A DNA stretch of 64,000 nt from Deltaproteobacteria bacterium (GTDB lineage Bacteria; Myxococcota_A; UBA9160; UBA4427). The notes beneath the pieces are model-generated. The model searched no databases. It was not told where the DNA came from and was given only the letters and a program-made list of their open reading frames with translations. A program made the position numbers and the translations under genes. Where the stretch lies: NCBI GenBank assembly GCA_016713665.1, contig JADJOR010000001.1, forward strand, positions 806,001 to 870,000. The letters are read 5' to 3'. Of this stretch, positions 17,682-26,996 are shown piece by piece. Every line of letters begins with the position of its first letter. Position 1 is the first letter of the stretch.

Positions 17682-20600
17682 ATGTTCTCCCTGCGCGGCG
17701 CGCCCGCCCATTCGGACGCACGGCGAGTTCGACTCCTGCGAAGCCTGCAAGAGCTCGTTCCCTCGCTGCGCGGGCTCGACAGCGAATTCGTCTACCTCTA
17801 TCAGGCGGAGCGGGCCCTCACGCCCGCCGAGGGCGGCGTGCTCGCCGACCTGCTCGAGTCGCCGACCGACGACGGGCGCCCCCGTGGCACGATCGACTGT
17901 CTCGTCGTCCCCCGGCTCGGCACGATCTCGCCCTGGTCCTCGAAGGCGACGGACGTGGTCCACGGCTCGGGCCTCGCGATCGTCCGCCGGGTCGAGCGCG
18001 CGATCGCCTACCGGTTCGAAACGCTCGAGGGCGGGCTCTCGGACGCCGACCGCGGCCGCCTCGTCGCCCGGATCCACGACCGCATGACCGAGAGCGTGCT
18101 CCCCGACGTCGCGTCCGCCGCCGCCCTCTTCGAGCATGCCCGACCCGCGCCGTTCCGGACCGTCGACGTCCTCGCGCGGCGACACGACGCGATCCGCGAG
18201 GCAGACCGGACCCTCGGCCTCGCCCTCGCGCCCGACGAGATCGACTACCTCGTCGAGAGCTTCACGGCGCTCCGCCGCAATCCGACCGACGTCGAGCTGA
18301 TGATGTTCGCCCAGGCGAACTCGGAGCATTGCCGACACAAGATCTTCAACGCCGACTGGACGATCGACGGCGAGGCCCGCCCGCAATCGCTCTTCGCGAT
18401 GATCCGCAACACGACGAAGCGCTCGCCCGACGGCGTCCTCTCCGCCTACTCCGACAACGCCGCCGTCATCGTCGGCGGCGAAGGCGGGCGCTTCCTGCCC
18501 GACCCGGAGACCGGACGTTATGCGCAGGTCGACGAGCCGACGCCGATTCTGATCAAGGTCGAGACCCACAACCATCCGACCGCGATCGCGCCGTTCCCCG
18601 GCGCCGCGACCGGGTCCGGCGGCGAGATCCGCGACGAGGGCGCGACCGGCCGAGGCGGCAAGCCCAAGGCCGGGCTCACCGGCTTCAGCGTCTCGAACCT
18701 CCTGCTCCCCGACGCCCGCAAGCCCTGGGAGCTCGACCCCGGCAAGCCCGGTCGCATCAGCTCGGCCCTCGACATCATGCTCGACGGCCCCCTCGGCGGC
18801 GCGGCCTTCAACAACGAGTTCGGCCGCCCGAATCTCGCCGGCTATTTCCGGACCTACTGCCAGGAGATCGACGGCGAGGCCGGCCGCGAGGTCCGCGGCT
18901 ACCACAAGCCCATCATGCTCGCAGGCGGCATCGGCCAGGTCCGTCCGATGCACGTGGAGAAGCGGACGGCCCGCCCCGGCGACAAGGTCGTCGTCCTCGG
19001 CGGTCCCGCCATGTTGATCGGCCTCGGGGGCGGTGCCGCCTCGTCGATGGCGACGGGCCAGAGCCACGAGGACCTCGACTTCGCCTCGGTCCAGCGCGGC
19101 AACCCGGAGATCGAGCGCCGCTGTCAGGAGGTGATCGACCGCTGCGTCGCCCTCGGCGACGCGAGCCCGATCCTCTCGATCCACGACGTCGGCGCCGGCG
19201 GGCTCTCGAACGCGATCCCCGAGATCCTCGACCAGAGCGAGCTCGGTGGGATCGTCGACCTGCGCGCGATCCCGAACGACGAGCCCGGCTTGAGCCCGCT
19301 CGAGATCTGGTGCAACGAGGCGCAGGAACGCTATGTGCTCACGATCGGCGTCGGCGACGTCGCGCGCTTCGCCGCGATCTGCGAGCGGGAGCGCTGCCCC
19401 TTCGCGGTCGTCGGCGAGGCCACGGCCGAGCGGACGCTGCGCGTCTTCGACGGGATCCGACCCGGCCGCGAGCCGGGCGACGTGCCGGGCGAACCGATCG
19501 ACATGCCCCTCGAGATCCTGCTCGGCAAGCCGCCGCGCATGCGGCGGGACGTCAAGCGCCGGAGCGGGCCGCGCGCGCGCTTCGACTTCGAGGCCCTCGA
19601 TCCGGCGGAGGCGGCGCGGCGGGTGCTCCAGCTGCCGACGGTGGCCGACAAGACCTTCCTGATCTCGATCGGCGATCGGACGGTGACGGGACTCGTCGCC
19701 CGCGATCAATGCGTCGGTCCCTGGCAGGTCCCCGTCGCCGACGCCGCGATCACCCTCGCCGGTCACACGACGACGACCGGCGAAGCGATGGCCGTCGGCG
19801 AGCGCACACCGCTGGCCCTGCTCGATGCCGCCGCTTCCGCGCGCATGGCCGTCGGCGAAGCGCTCACGAATCTGGCCTCTGCCCCCGTCCCGTCGCTCGC
19901 GTGCGTGCGGCTCTCGGCCAACTGGATGGCCCCCGCCGGCTACGCCTCCGAGGACGCCGCCCTCTACGACGCCGTCGAGGCGGTCGGGCTCGGGCTCTGC
20001 CCTGCCCTCGGCATCGCGATTCCCGTCGGCAAGGACTCGATGTCGATGCGGACGGTCTGGCAGGAGGGCGGCGAAGAGAAGAGCGTGACGGCGCCGATCT
20101 CCCTGATCGTGACCGCCGTCGCCCCCGTCGACGACGTCGGTCTCGCGCGGACGCCCGAGCTTCGTCGGGAGCCCGGGAGCGCGCTCCTGCTCGTCGACCT
20201 CGGCTTCGGCCGCAATCGGCTCGGCGCGTCGGCCCTCGCCCAGGTCCACGCCGCGCTCGGCCACGAAGCCCCCGACGTCGACGACCCGCAGCCCCTGCGC
20301 GCCTTCTTCGGCGTCGTGCAGACGCTGCTCCGCGAGGGACTGCTGCTCGCCTATCACGATCGCTCCGACGGCGGACTGCTCGCCTGCCTGTGCGAGATGG
20401 CCTTCGCGGGCGGGACGGGGCTCGAGATCGACCTGTCGAGCCTGCCCGGCGGCTCGATCGGCAAGCTCTTCAACGAGGAGCTGGGCGCGGTCCTCCAGAT
20501 CCACGGGCGGGATCTCGAGCACGTCCGACGGGCCTTCGCGACCGAGGGCCTCGCCGCGGCGCTGTTCGCCGTCGGCGGCCTGCGCGAAGACGGGCGCATC

Positions 20601-21644
20601 GCGATCCGCGACGGCGGGCGGGTTCTCCTCGACGCCGATCGATTCGCGCTGCGACGCGACTGGTCGGACACGACCTGGCGCATGCAGCGGCTGCGCGACG
20701 ATCCGGATTGCGCGGACGAGGAGCAGGCGGCGCGGTGCGATGCGCGCGATCCGGGGCTCACCGTGGATTTCCACTTCGCCCTCGAGCCCGCGGCGGCGGC
20801 CGACGTCCGCTCCGCCCCCCGCGCGCCGACGGCTCACGTCCCCCGCGACCGGCCCTCGATCGCGATCCTGCGCGAGCAGGGCGTGAACGGGCAGATCGAG
20901 ATGGCGGCCGCCTTCCATCGCGCGGGCTTCGACACCTTCGACGTCCACATGAGCGACCTGCTCGGCGGTCGCCGTTCGATCCTCGACTACCAGGGCTTCG
21001 TCGCCTGCGGCGGCTTCTCCTACGGCGACGTGCTCGGCGCGGGCGAGGGCTGGGCGAAGTCGATCCTCCACCGCGAGGCGCTGCGCGAGGCCTTCACGCG
21101 CTTCTTCGCGGATCCCGGCCGCTTCGCCCTCGGCGTCTGCAACGGCTGCCAGATGCTCTCGCATCTCGCGCCGTTGATCCCGGGCGCCGGCGACTGGCCG
21201 CGTTTCCTGCGCAATCGCTCGGAGCAGTTCGAGGCGCGCCTCTCGCTGGTCCGGATCGAGCCGAGCCCCTCGATCCTCTTCGCCGGCATGGAGGGCGCCC
21301 GACTCCCGATCGCCGTCGCCCACGGCGAGGGGCGCGTCGACTTCCGCGATGCCGCCGCGCGGGCGCGCGTCGAGGCCGCAGGCCTCGTCGCGGCGCGCTT
21401 CGTCGACGGCGACGGCGCGATCGCCGGGCGCTACCCCGCGAATCCGAACGGGTCGCCCGGCGGCATCACCGCGCTCACGATCCCCGACGGCCGCGTCACG
21501 ATCCTGATGCCGCATCCCGAGCGCGTCGTGCGGACGGCCCAGCTCTCCTGGCATCCGGCCGGCTGGGGCGACGAGAGCCCCTGGATCCGCTTCTTCCGCA
21601 ACGCCCGCGCCTGGCTGTCGCGCCTCGAGCGAGGAGACGCATGA
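17682..21644 (+). CDS. purL: Phosphoribosylformylglycinamidine synthase (FGAM synthase), large single-chain type
   Basis: Fourth step of purine synthesis: FGAR + glutamine + ATP to FGAM. At 1,320 residues it is the fused form with all three parts: an N-terminal PurS-like domain, two ATP-binding halves (for example ETHNHPTAIAPFPGAATGSG, and HDRSDGGLLA in the second half), and a C-terminal glutamine amidotransferase with nucleophile Cys1153 in GVCNGCQML and the His segment MPHPERVVR. No purS or purQ is therefore needed. Its last four bases overlap the purB start (ATGA), forming a coupled purine operon. Confidence 0.97.
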   Translation: MFSLRGAPAHSDARRVRLLRSLQELVPSLRGLDSEFVYLYQAERALTPAEGGVLADLLESPTDDGRPRGTIDCLVVPRLGTISPWSSKATDVVHGSGLAIVRRVERAIAYRFETLEGGLSDADRGRLVARIHDRMTESVLPDVASAAALFEHARPAPFRTVDVLARRHDAIREADRTLGLALAPDEIDYLVESFTALRRNPTDVELMMFAQANSEHCRHKIFNADWTIDGEARPQSLFAMIRNTTKRSPDGVLSAYSDNAAVIVGGEGGRFLPDPETGRYAQVDEPTPILIKVETHNHPTAIAPFPGAATGSGGEIRDEGATGRGGKPKAGLTGFSVSNLLLPDARKPWELDPGKPGRISSALDIMLDGPLGGAAFNNEFGRPNLAGYFRTYCQEIDGEAGREVRGYHKPIMLAGGIGQVRPMHVEKRTARPGDKVVVLGGPAMLIGLGGGAASSMATGQSHEDLDFASVQRGNPEIERRCQEVIDRCVALGDASPILSIHDVGAGGLSNAIPEILDQSELGGIVDLRAIPNDEPGLSPLEIWCNEAQERYVLTIGVGDVARFAAICERERCPFAVVGEATAERTLRVFDGIRPGREPGDVPGEPIDMPLEILLGKPPRMRRDVKRRSGPRARFDFEALDPAEAARRVLQLPTVADKTFLISIGDRTVTGLVARDQCVGPWQVPVADAAITLAGHTTTTGEAMAVGERTPLALLDAAASARMAVGEALTNLASAPVPSLACVRLSANWMAPAGYASEDAALYDAVEAVGLGLCPALGIAIPVGKDSMSMRTVWQEGGEEKSVTAPISLIVTAVAPVDDVGLARTPELRREPGSALLLVDLGFGRNRLGASALAQVHAALGHEAPDVDDPQPLRAFFGVVQTLLREGLLLAYHDRSDGGLLACLCEMAFAGGTGLEIDLSSLPGGSIGKLFNEELGAVLQIHGRDLEHVRRAFATEGLAAALFAVGGLREDGRIAIRDGGRVLLDADRFALRRDWSDTTWRMQRLRDDPDCADEEQAARCDARDPGLTVDFHFALEPAAAADVRSAPRAPTAHVPRDRPSIAILREQGVNGQIEMAAAFHRAGFDTFDVHMSDLLGGRRSILDYQGFVACGGFSYGDVLGAGEGWAKSILHREALREAFTRFFADPGRFALGVCNGCQMLSHLAPLIPGAGDWPRFLRNRSEQFEARLSLVRIEPSPSILFAGMEGARLPIAVAHGEGRVDFRDAAARARVEAAGLVAARFVDGDGAIAGRYPANPNGSPGGITALTIPDGRVTILMPHPERVVRTAQLSWHPAGWGDESPWIRFFRNARAWLSRLERGDA

Positions 21645-23032
21645 CGACCGATTCCGAAGCCGCCCGGCTGCTCGCGCTCTCGCCCCTCGACGGACGTTAT
21701 GCGGCAAAGCTCGAGGATCTGCGCCCCTTCGCGAGCGAGTACGGCCTGATCCGCCTGCGCGTCGTGGTCGAGCTGCGCTGGTTCGCGACGCTGGCCGCGA
21801 ATCCCGCGATCCCCGAGGTCCCGGCCCTCTCCGCGGGGGCGCGCGAACGGCTCGACGTCCTCGAGCGCGACTTCGCTCCCGCCGACGCGGCGGCGATCCG
21901 CGCGATCGAGGCCCGCACCAACCACGACGTGAAGGCCGTCGAGTACTGGCTCAAGGATCGCTTCGCCCCGCATCCCGAGCTCGCCGCGCGGAGCGAATTC
22001 ATCCACTTCGCCTGCACCTCCGAGGACATCAACAACCTGGCCTACGCGCTGATGCTGGCCGAGATCCGCGAGCGGCTGCTCCTGCCCGAGATGGATCGCC
22101 TGATCGGCGAGCTGCGGCGCTGGGCCGGCCTCTACGCCGACGCGGCGATGCTCTCCCGGACCCATGGCCAGCCGGCGACGCCGACGACCCTCGGCAAGGA
22201 GCTCGCGAACGTGGGCCAGCGGCTGCTGATCGAGCGGCGGGCGCTGGCCGACGTCGAGATCCGCGCCAAGGCCAACGGCGCGGTCGGCAACTTCGCGGCC
22301 CACCTCGCGGCCTACCCCGAGGTCGACTGGGAGGCCCACACGCGCGCCTTCGTCGAGTCTCTCGGTCTCGCCTGGAATCCGCTCACGACCCAGATCGAGC
22401 CCCACGACTGGATCGCCGCCTACTGTCACGCGCTCGTACGCTTCGACACGGTGCTGCTCGACTTCGTGCGGGACGTCTGGAGCTACATCTCGATCGGCTA
22501 CTTCCGCCAGCGCGCGGTCGCCGGTGAGGTCGGCTCGTCGACCATGCCCCACAAGGTCAACCCGATCGACTTCGAGAACGCCGAGGGCAATCTCGGCGTC
22601 GCGAACGCGCTCCTCGGCCATCTCGCGGAGAAGCTCCCGGTCTCGCGCTGGCAGCGCGATCTCTCGGACTCGACGGTCCTGCGCACCCTCGGCTCGGCCC
22701 TCGGCCATGCATTGCTCGCCTTCCGCGCGACGCAGCGCGGCCTCGGCAAGCTCGCGGTCGACGGCGAGCGATTGGCGGCGGACCTGGCGGCGAACCCGGC
22801 CGTGCTCGCGGAGGCGGTGCAGACGGTCATGCGGCGGTTCGGGATCCCCGAGCCCTACGAGAAGCTCAAGGCGGCGACGCGCGGCCAGGAGATCGGCCTC
22901 GAGGATCTGCGGCGCCTCGTCTCGGGGCTCGAGCTCCCGGCGCCCCAGAAGCAGGCCCTGCTCGAGCTGACCCCGGATCGCTATCTCGGCCTCGCCGCTC
23001 GGCAGGCCCGGCGCTTCGCCGAGGGCGGGTAG
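21641..23032 (+). CDS. purB: Adenylosuccinate lyase
   Basis: Removes fumarate from SAICAR and from adenylosuccinate in purine synthesis. 463 residues, similar in length to the E. coli enzyme. Start ATG at 21641 overlaps the purL stop and follows GAGGAG. The N-terminus LSPLDGRYAAKLEDLRPF is typical. The His region is SRTHGQPATPTTLGKE, and the mobile signature loop with the catalytic Ser (299/300) is GSSTMPHKVNPIDFENAEG. No missing residues were noticed. A 290-base gap with a regulatory motif follows before the steroid genes. Confidence 0.97.
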   Translation: MTTDSEAARLLALSPLDGRYAAKLEDLRPFASEYGLIRLRVVVELRWFATLAANPAIPEVPALSAGARERLDVLERDFAPADAAAIRAIEARTNHDVKAVEYWLKDRFAPHPELAARSEFIHFACTSEDINNLAYALMLAEIRERLLLPEMDRLIGELRRWAGLYADAAMLSRTHGQPATPTTLGKELANVGQRLLIERRALADVEIRAKANGAVGNFAAHLAAYPEVDWEAHTRAFVESLGLAWNPLTTQIEPHDWIAAYCHALVRFDTVLLDFVRDVWSYISIGYFRQRAVAGEVGSSTMPHKVNPIDFENAEGNLGVANALLGHLAEKLPVSRWQRDLSDSTVLRTLGSALGHALLAFRATQRGLGKLAVDGERLAADLAANPAVLAEAVQTVMRRFGIPEPYEKLKAATRGQEIGLEDLRRLVSGLELPAPQKQALLELTPDRYLGLAARQARRFAEGG

Positions 23033-23115
23033 CCGAAGGCCCGAAGCCGCGGGGGCGCGTCGAAGTCGGGGGCGCGGGCCGCCCTGCTCCCTTCCCGGTC
23101 GGGCGCAGGGGTGGA

Positions 23116-23134
23116 GCGATACGGTGCGTCTCGT
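23116..23134. promoter_or_regulatory. Predicted steroid-regulon operator, site 1
   Basis: GCGATACG-GTG-CGTCTCGT: two 8-base arms that match each other as an inverted repeat at six of eight positions. It shares most positions with the site between fadE30 and fadD3. It lies 189 bases upstream of the ipdA start, with purB ending 84 bases before it. Confidence 0.6.
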
Positions 23135-23322
23135 TATGATGGGCGGCCTGCGGGCCGGATCAGGGCTCGAGCGAGCCGCCGGGGCAGCCGGTGCGGTCGA
23201 TCCGCGCCCGATCCGTCGAATTCGCGCGTGATTTCCCTGCTTTGTCGGGTTGGAACGGATTGGACGGGCACCGTCGGCGGGGCCCACCGACCCCCCGGCA
23301 GAAGCCGAGCATTGGAGCGGAC

Positions 23323-24170
23323 ATGGACAAGCGAACGACGGAGCGGGAGGCGGTCTCGGAGCTCCGCGATGGGATGACGATCGGCATCGGCGGCTGGGGC
23401 TCCCGGCGCAAGCCCATGTCGATCGTGCGCGAGATCCTGCGCTCGAGCGTGAAGGACCTGACCGTCGTGACCTACGGCGGTCCCGACGTCGGCCTGCTCT
23501 GCAACGCCGGCAAGATCAAGCGCCTCGTCTACGGCTTCGTCTCCCTCGACTCGATCCCGCTCGAGCCCCATTTCCGCAAGGCGCGCCAGGCGGGCTCGAT
23601 CCAGGCGGCGGAGCTCGACGAAGGCATGCTGCAGTGGGGCCTGCTCGCGGCCTCCCATCGGCTGCCCTTCCTCCCGACCCGCGCGGGCCTCGGCTCCGAC
23701 GTGCTCGCGATCAATCCCGACATCAAGACGGTTCGATCGCCGTACGGCGACGGTGAAGAGCTCGTCGCGATGCCGGCGCTCGAGCTCGACGTCGCGTTCA
23801 TCCACATGAACCGCGGCGACGTGCGCGGCAACGGCCAGTACCTCGGTCCCGATCCCTACTTCGACGACATGTTCTGTCGCGCCGCGAAGCGCCGCTTCAT
23901 GAGCGTCGAGAAGATCGTCGAGACGGGCGACATGGCGAAGGAAGGCCCGCTCCAGACCCGCATCATCAATCGCACGATGGTCGACGGCGTGATCGAGGCC
24001 CCGGCGGCGCCCACTTCACCGAGTGCCCCCCCGACTACGGCCGCGACGAGGCCTTCCAGAACGCCTACGCGGCGACGGCGAAGGATCCCGCGGCCTGGCT
24101 CGAGTTCAAGAAGACCTACCTCGACCTCGAGAACGAGGCCGAGTATCAGAAGGCGGTGCGCAAGCGATGA
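23323..24170 (+). CDS. ipdA: IpdA, alpha subunit of the ring-C-opening CoA-dependent hydrolase (frameshifted)
   Basis: IpdAB belongs to the CoA-transferase fold but hydrolyses a carbon-carbon bond of COCHEA-CoA, opening steroid ring C. The protein resembles mycobacterial IpdA along its length: TIGIGGWGSRRKPMS, TVVTYGGPDVGLLCNAGK, LPFLPTRAGLGSDV and DPYFDDMFCRAAKRRF are diagnostic. Start ATG at 23323 follows GGAGCGG. At 24001-24004 one G is missing: the frame then leaves the family, while the neighbouring frame continues GGAHFTECPPDYGRDEAFQN to a stop at 24170. Restoring a G gives about 282 residues. The stop overlaps the ipdB ATG (ATGA). The indel is probably a sequence error. Function comes from close resemblance and context. 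Confidence 0.88.
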
Positions 24171-24979
24171 CGCAAACGACTCAGTCCGGCGGAGGGGCGA
24201 CCCGCGGAGAGATCTGCGCCGTGGCGGCGGCCGAAGCCTTCCGGGGCAATGGCGAGATCCTCGCCTCCTGCTTCGGCACGGCGCCCGCGGTCGGCGCGCG
24301 ACTCGCGAAGCTGACCTTCGAGCCCGACCTCCTGATGACCGACGGCGTCTGCACCGTCATCGAGAATCCGGCACCGGTGTCGGGGCCCGCCGAAGCGCCG
24401 GTCGTCGAGGCCTGGCTCCCGTTCCGCACGATCTTCGACCATCTCTGGAACGGCAATCGCCACGTCATCATGGCCGCGAGCCAGATCGATCGCTTCGGCA
24501 ACCACAACTTCGCCTGCATCGGGCCCCACGCGAAGCCGACCGCCCAGCTGCTCGGCATGCGCGGCGCCCCGGGCAACTCGATCTCCCATACGACGAGCTA
24601 CTGGGTCGCTGCCCAGACGAAGAACGTCTTCGTCGACAAGGTCGACATCGTCTCGGGCGTCGGATACGACCGCGCGGCGAAGCTCGGGAAGGCTTCTACC
24701 CGGGGCCACGACGTGCGCTTCGTGATCTCGAATCTCGCCGTCTACGACTTCCAGACTCCGGACCACCGCATGCGCCTGCGCACGGTGCATCCCGGCGTCA
24801 CGGTCGACGAGGTCGTCGCGAACACGGGCTTCGAGCTCGTCCTCGAGGGCAAGATCCCGACCACCCGCCTGCCCACCGACGAAGAGCTTCGACTCATCCG
24901 CGAGAAGATCGATCCCAAGGGCTTCGTCAACAAGGAAGTCGCGGACCCCGCCGCGCAGCCCGCCGGAAAGCCCGCCTAA
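24167..24979 (+). CDS. ipdB: IpdB, beta subunit of the ring-C-opening CoA-dependent hydrolase
   Basis: 270 residues, coupled to ipdA by an ATGA overlap. Segments typical of IpdB are seen: GEICAVAAAEAFRG at the start, LLMTDGVCTVIEN, FGNHNFACIGPHAKPT, GAPGNSISHTTSYWV, and RLPTDEELRLIREKIDPKG near the end. Together with IpdA it should form a heteromer that opens ring C after ring D has been opened by EchA20, yielding a linear dioic acyl-CoA. The family is broadly labelled CoA-transferase subunit, but the match to the steroid enzymes is much closer than to acetate or glutaconate CoA-transferases. Confidence 0.9.
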   Translation: MTQTTQSGGGATRGEICAVAAAEAFRGNGEILASCFGTAPAVGARLAKLTFEPDLLMTDGVCTVIENPAPVSGPAEAPVVEAWLPFRTIFDHLWNGNRHVIMAASQIDRFGNHNFACIGPHAKPTAQLLGMRGAPGNSISHTTSYWVAAQTKNVFVDKVDIVSGVGYDRAAKLGKASTRGHDVRFVISNLAVYDFQTPDHRMRLRTVHPGVTVDEVVANTGFELVLEGKIPTTRLPTDEELRLIREKIDPKGFVNKEVADPAAQPAGKPA

Positions 24980-25015
24980 TCGCCGGCGCGGCGCGCCGAT
25001 CGGAGCAGACCCCCC

Positions 25016-26071
25016 GTGCCCCATCCGCTCAAGACGCGCGTGACCGAGCTGTTGGGCTGTGACTGGCCGATCCTCCAGACGGGGATGGGCTGGGTCGCGA
25101 CGCCTTCGCTCGTCGCGGGCGCGTGCAACGCCGGGGCCTTCGGCTTCCTCGCCGCCGCCACGATCCCGCCCGATCAGGTCGCCCTCGCGATCCAGGACGT
25201 GAAGAAGCGGACCAACCGCCCCTTCGGCGTCAACTTCCTGATGGACGCCCCCGGCGCCGACGTGATCACCGAAGCGATCCTGCGCGAGGGCGTGCGCGCC
25301 GCCGGCTACAACCGCGCCCCGAACGCCGCGCTGATCCAGAAGCTGAAGGCCGGCGGCGTCGTCTGCGTCCCGACCTGCGGCGCGGTCAAGCACGCCGTGA
25401 AGGCCGAGCAGCTCGGCGCCGACATCATCGTCGTCCAGGGCGGCGAAGGCGGCGGCCATACCGGCTCGGTCCCGACGACCCTGCTCGCCGCGGCCTCGGC
25501 CGACGCGGTCAAGGTCCCCGTCGTCGCCGCCGGCGGCTTCAAGGACGGCCGCGGCCTCGTCGCGGCGCTGGCCTTCGGAGCGCAGGGCGTCGCCATGGGG
25601 ACGCGCTTCCTGATGACGAAGGAGAGCCCCGTCCCCGACGTGACGCTCGCCCGCTACCTCGAGGCGGAGATCCCGGACATCGTCGTGTCGGAGGCCCTCG
25701 ACGGCCTCCCCCAGCGCATGATCCACAACGCCCTCTCCCGGCGCCTCGAGCGCGCGAGCGCCCTCGAGAAGCTGGTCATGGCGATCCAGAATGCGCTGGC
25801 GCTGCGGCGCGAGACGGGGGCTTCGATCCCCGAGCTGCTGCGCAGCGCGCTCGCCATGCGCCGCAACCAGAAGCTCAGCAACGCGCAGATGATCCTCGCC
25901 GCGAACGCGCCGATCCTCGCGCGCATCGCCATGAACGACGGCGATCCCGACCGCGGCTACCTGCCCTCCGGCACGGTCGCGGGGGTGATCGACGATCGCC
26001 CGAGCTGTGAGGAGCTGGTCGCGCGGATCGTGACCGAGGCGGAAGCGACGCTCGCGCGCCTCTGCCGTTAG
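25016..26071 (+). CDS. ipdC: IpdC, flavin-dependent oxidoreductase of steroid ring C/D breakdown
   Basis: 351 residues in the nitronate monooxygenase/2-nitropropane dioxygenase fold, start GTG at 25016. FMN-site segments VVQGGEGGGHTG and AAGGFKDGRGLVAALAFGAQGVAMGTRF are clear; QTGMGWVATPSLVAGACNAGAFGFLAA is the typical first barrel strand. In actinobacteria ipdC sits beside ipdAB and acts on the HIP-CoA intermediates before ring opening (a double-bond reduction or shift). Gap of 36 bases after ipdB. A generic nitronate monooxygenase would be the automatic label; the neighbours argue for IpdC. Confidence 0.85.
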   Translation: MPHPLKTRVTELLGCDWPILQTGMGWVATPSLVAGACNAGAFGFLAAATIPPDQVALAIQDVKKRTNRPFGVNFLMDAPGADVITEAILREGVRAAGYNRAPNAALIQKLKAGGVVCVPTCGAVKHAVKAEQLGADIIVVQGGEGGGHTGSVPTTLLAAASADAVKVPVVAAGGFKDGRGLVAALAFGAQGVAMGTRFLMTKESPVPDVTLARYLEAEIPDIVVSEALDGLPQRMIHNALSRRLERASALEKLVMAIQNALALRRETGASIPELLRSALAMRRNQKLSNAQMILAANAPILARIAMNDGDPDRGYLPSGTVAGVIDDRPSCEELVARIVTEAEATLARLCR

Positions 26072-26139
26072 GGGCGCCCGGGGAACGAACGAATGCGCCC
26101 GGCCCGATGCGATCGGCCGGTTGCGCGAGGAGTGATCGA

Positions 26140-26892
26140 ATGGCGATCGACGTCGTGGTCGAGGGCGGAGTCGGCGAGCTCATCATCAATGCGCCGCCGG
26201 TGAACGCGCTGACCAACGCGGGCTGGCGCGAGTTCGCGACGAAGATGGAGGCGCTCGGCCGCCGGGACGACGTCCACTGCGTGGTCATCCGCGCCGAGGG
26301 ACGCGGCTTCCAGGCGGGGGTCGACGTGAAGGAGCTCGCCGCCCACGGCGACCTCATCATCGAGGTCAACCGCGGCTGCTACGACAGCTTCGCCGCGGTC
26401 TACGACTGCCCGGTCCCGACCATCGCCGCGGTCCACGGCTTCTGCATCGGCGGCGGCATCGGCATCGCCGGGGCGGCCGACTTCGTGATGGCGTCGGAGG
26501 ACGCGACCTTCCAGCTGCCCGAGATCGATCGCGGCGCCCTCGGCGCGGCGACCCATCTGACGCGCCTCGTCGGCGTCCAGAAGGCCCGCCGCATGCTCTA
26601 TACCTGCGAGTCGATCACGGCGGCCGAGCTCCATCGCCTCGGTGGCTGCGAGTCGGTCGTGCCGAAGGCGGCGCTGCGCGACGAGGTCATGAAGGTCGCC
26701 CGTTCGATCGCCGGCAAGAGCCCGAAGGCGCTGCGCCTCGGGAAACAGTCGCTGAACGGCATCGAAGTCGTCGACGTCAAGAAGAGCTACCGCTATGAGC
26801 AGGGCTTCACCCTCGAGCTCTACACGAGCAAGGACTCCCAGGAGGCCCGCGACGCGTTCACCGAGAAGCGCGACGCGCGCTTCGACCGCTAG
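26140..26892 (+). CDS. echA20: EchA20-like crotonase, ring-D-opening hydrolase
   Basis: In M. tuberculosis EchA20 hydrolyses ring D of HIEC-CoA to give COCHEA-CoA, the substrate of IpdAB. The 250-residue protein resembles it closely: PPVNALTNAGW, VVIRAEGRGFQAGVDVKE, AVHGFCIGGGIGIAGAADF and LPEIDRGALGAATHLTRLVG. The first Glu of canonical hydratases is replaced (GGIGIAG), while the Glu in LPEIDRG is kept. Start ATG at 26140 follows GAGGAG. It is transcribed with ipdABC and fadE31. Enoyl-CoA hydratase is the fallback label. Confidence 0.85.
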   Translation: MAIDVVVEGGVGELIINAPPVNALTNAGWREFATKMEALGRRDDVHCVVIRAEGRGFQAGVDVKELAAHGDLIIEVNRGCYDSFAAVYDCPVPTIAAVHGFCIGGGIGIAGAADFVMASEDATFQLPEIDRGALGAATHLTRLVGVQKARRMLYTCESITAAELHRLGGCESVVPKAALRDEVMKVARSIAGKSPKALRLGKQSLNGIEVVDVKKSYRYEQGFTLELYTSKDSQEARDAFTEKRDARFDR

Positions 26893-26996
26893 GCCGCGCG
26901 CACGGCGCGAGAACGGATTCGCGGGGCACGCCGATCGGGCGCGCCGCGCATCGGAAGCGGCCGGCGACGGCCGAAAGCGACGAAAGAGGACACGCG

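Noticed and set aside
16980..21707. A 1,575-codon minus-strand open frame opposite flagellin and purL
   Set aside because: Low-complexity Arg/Ala/Asp-rich translation with no family signal; the plus strand has purL with full motifs. Typical antisense shadow in high-GC DNA.
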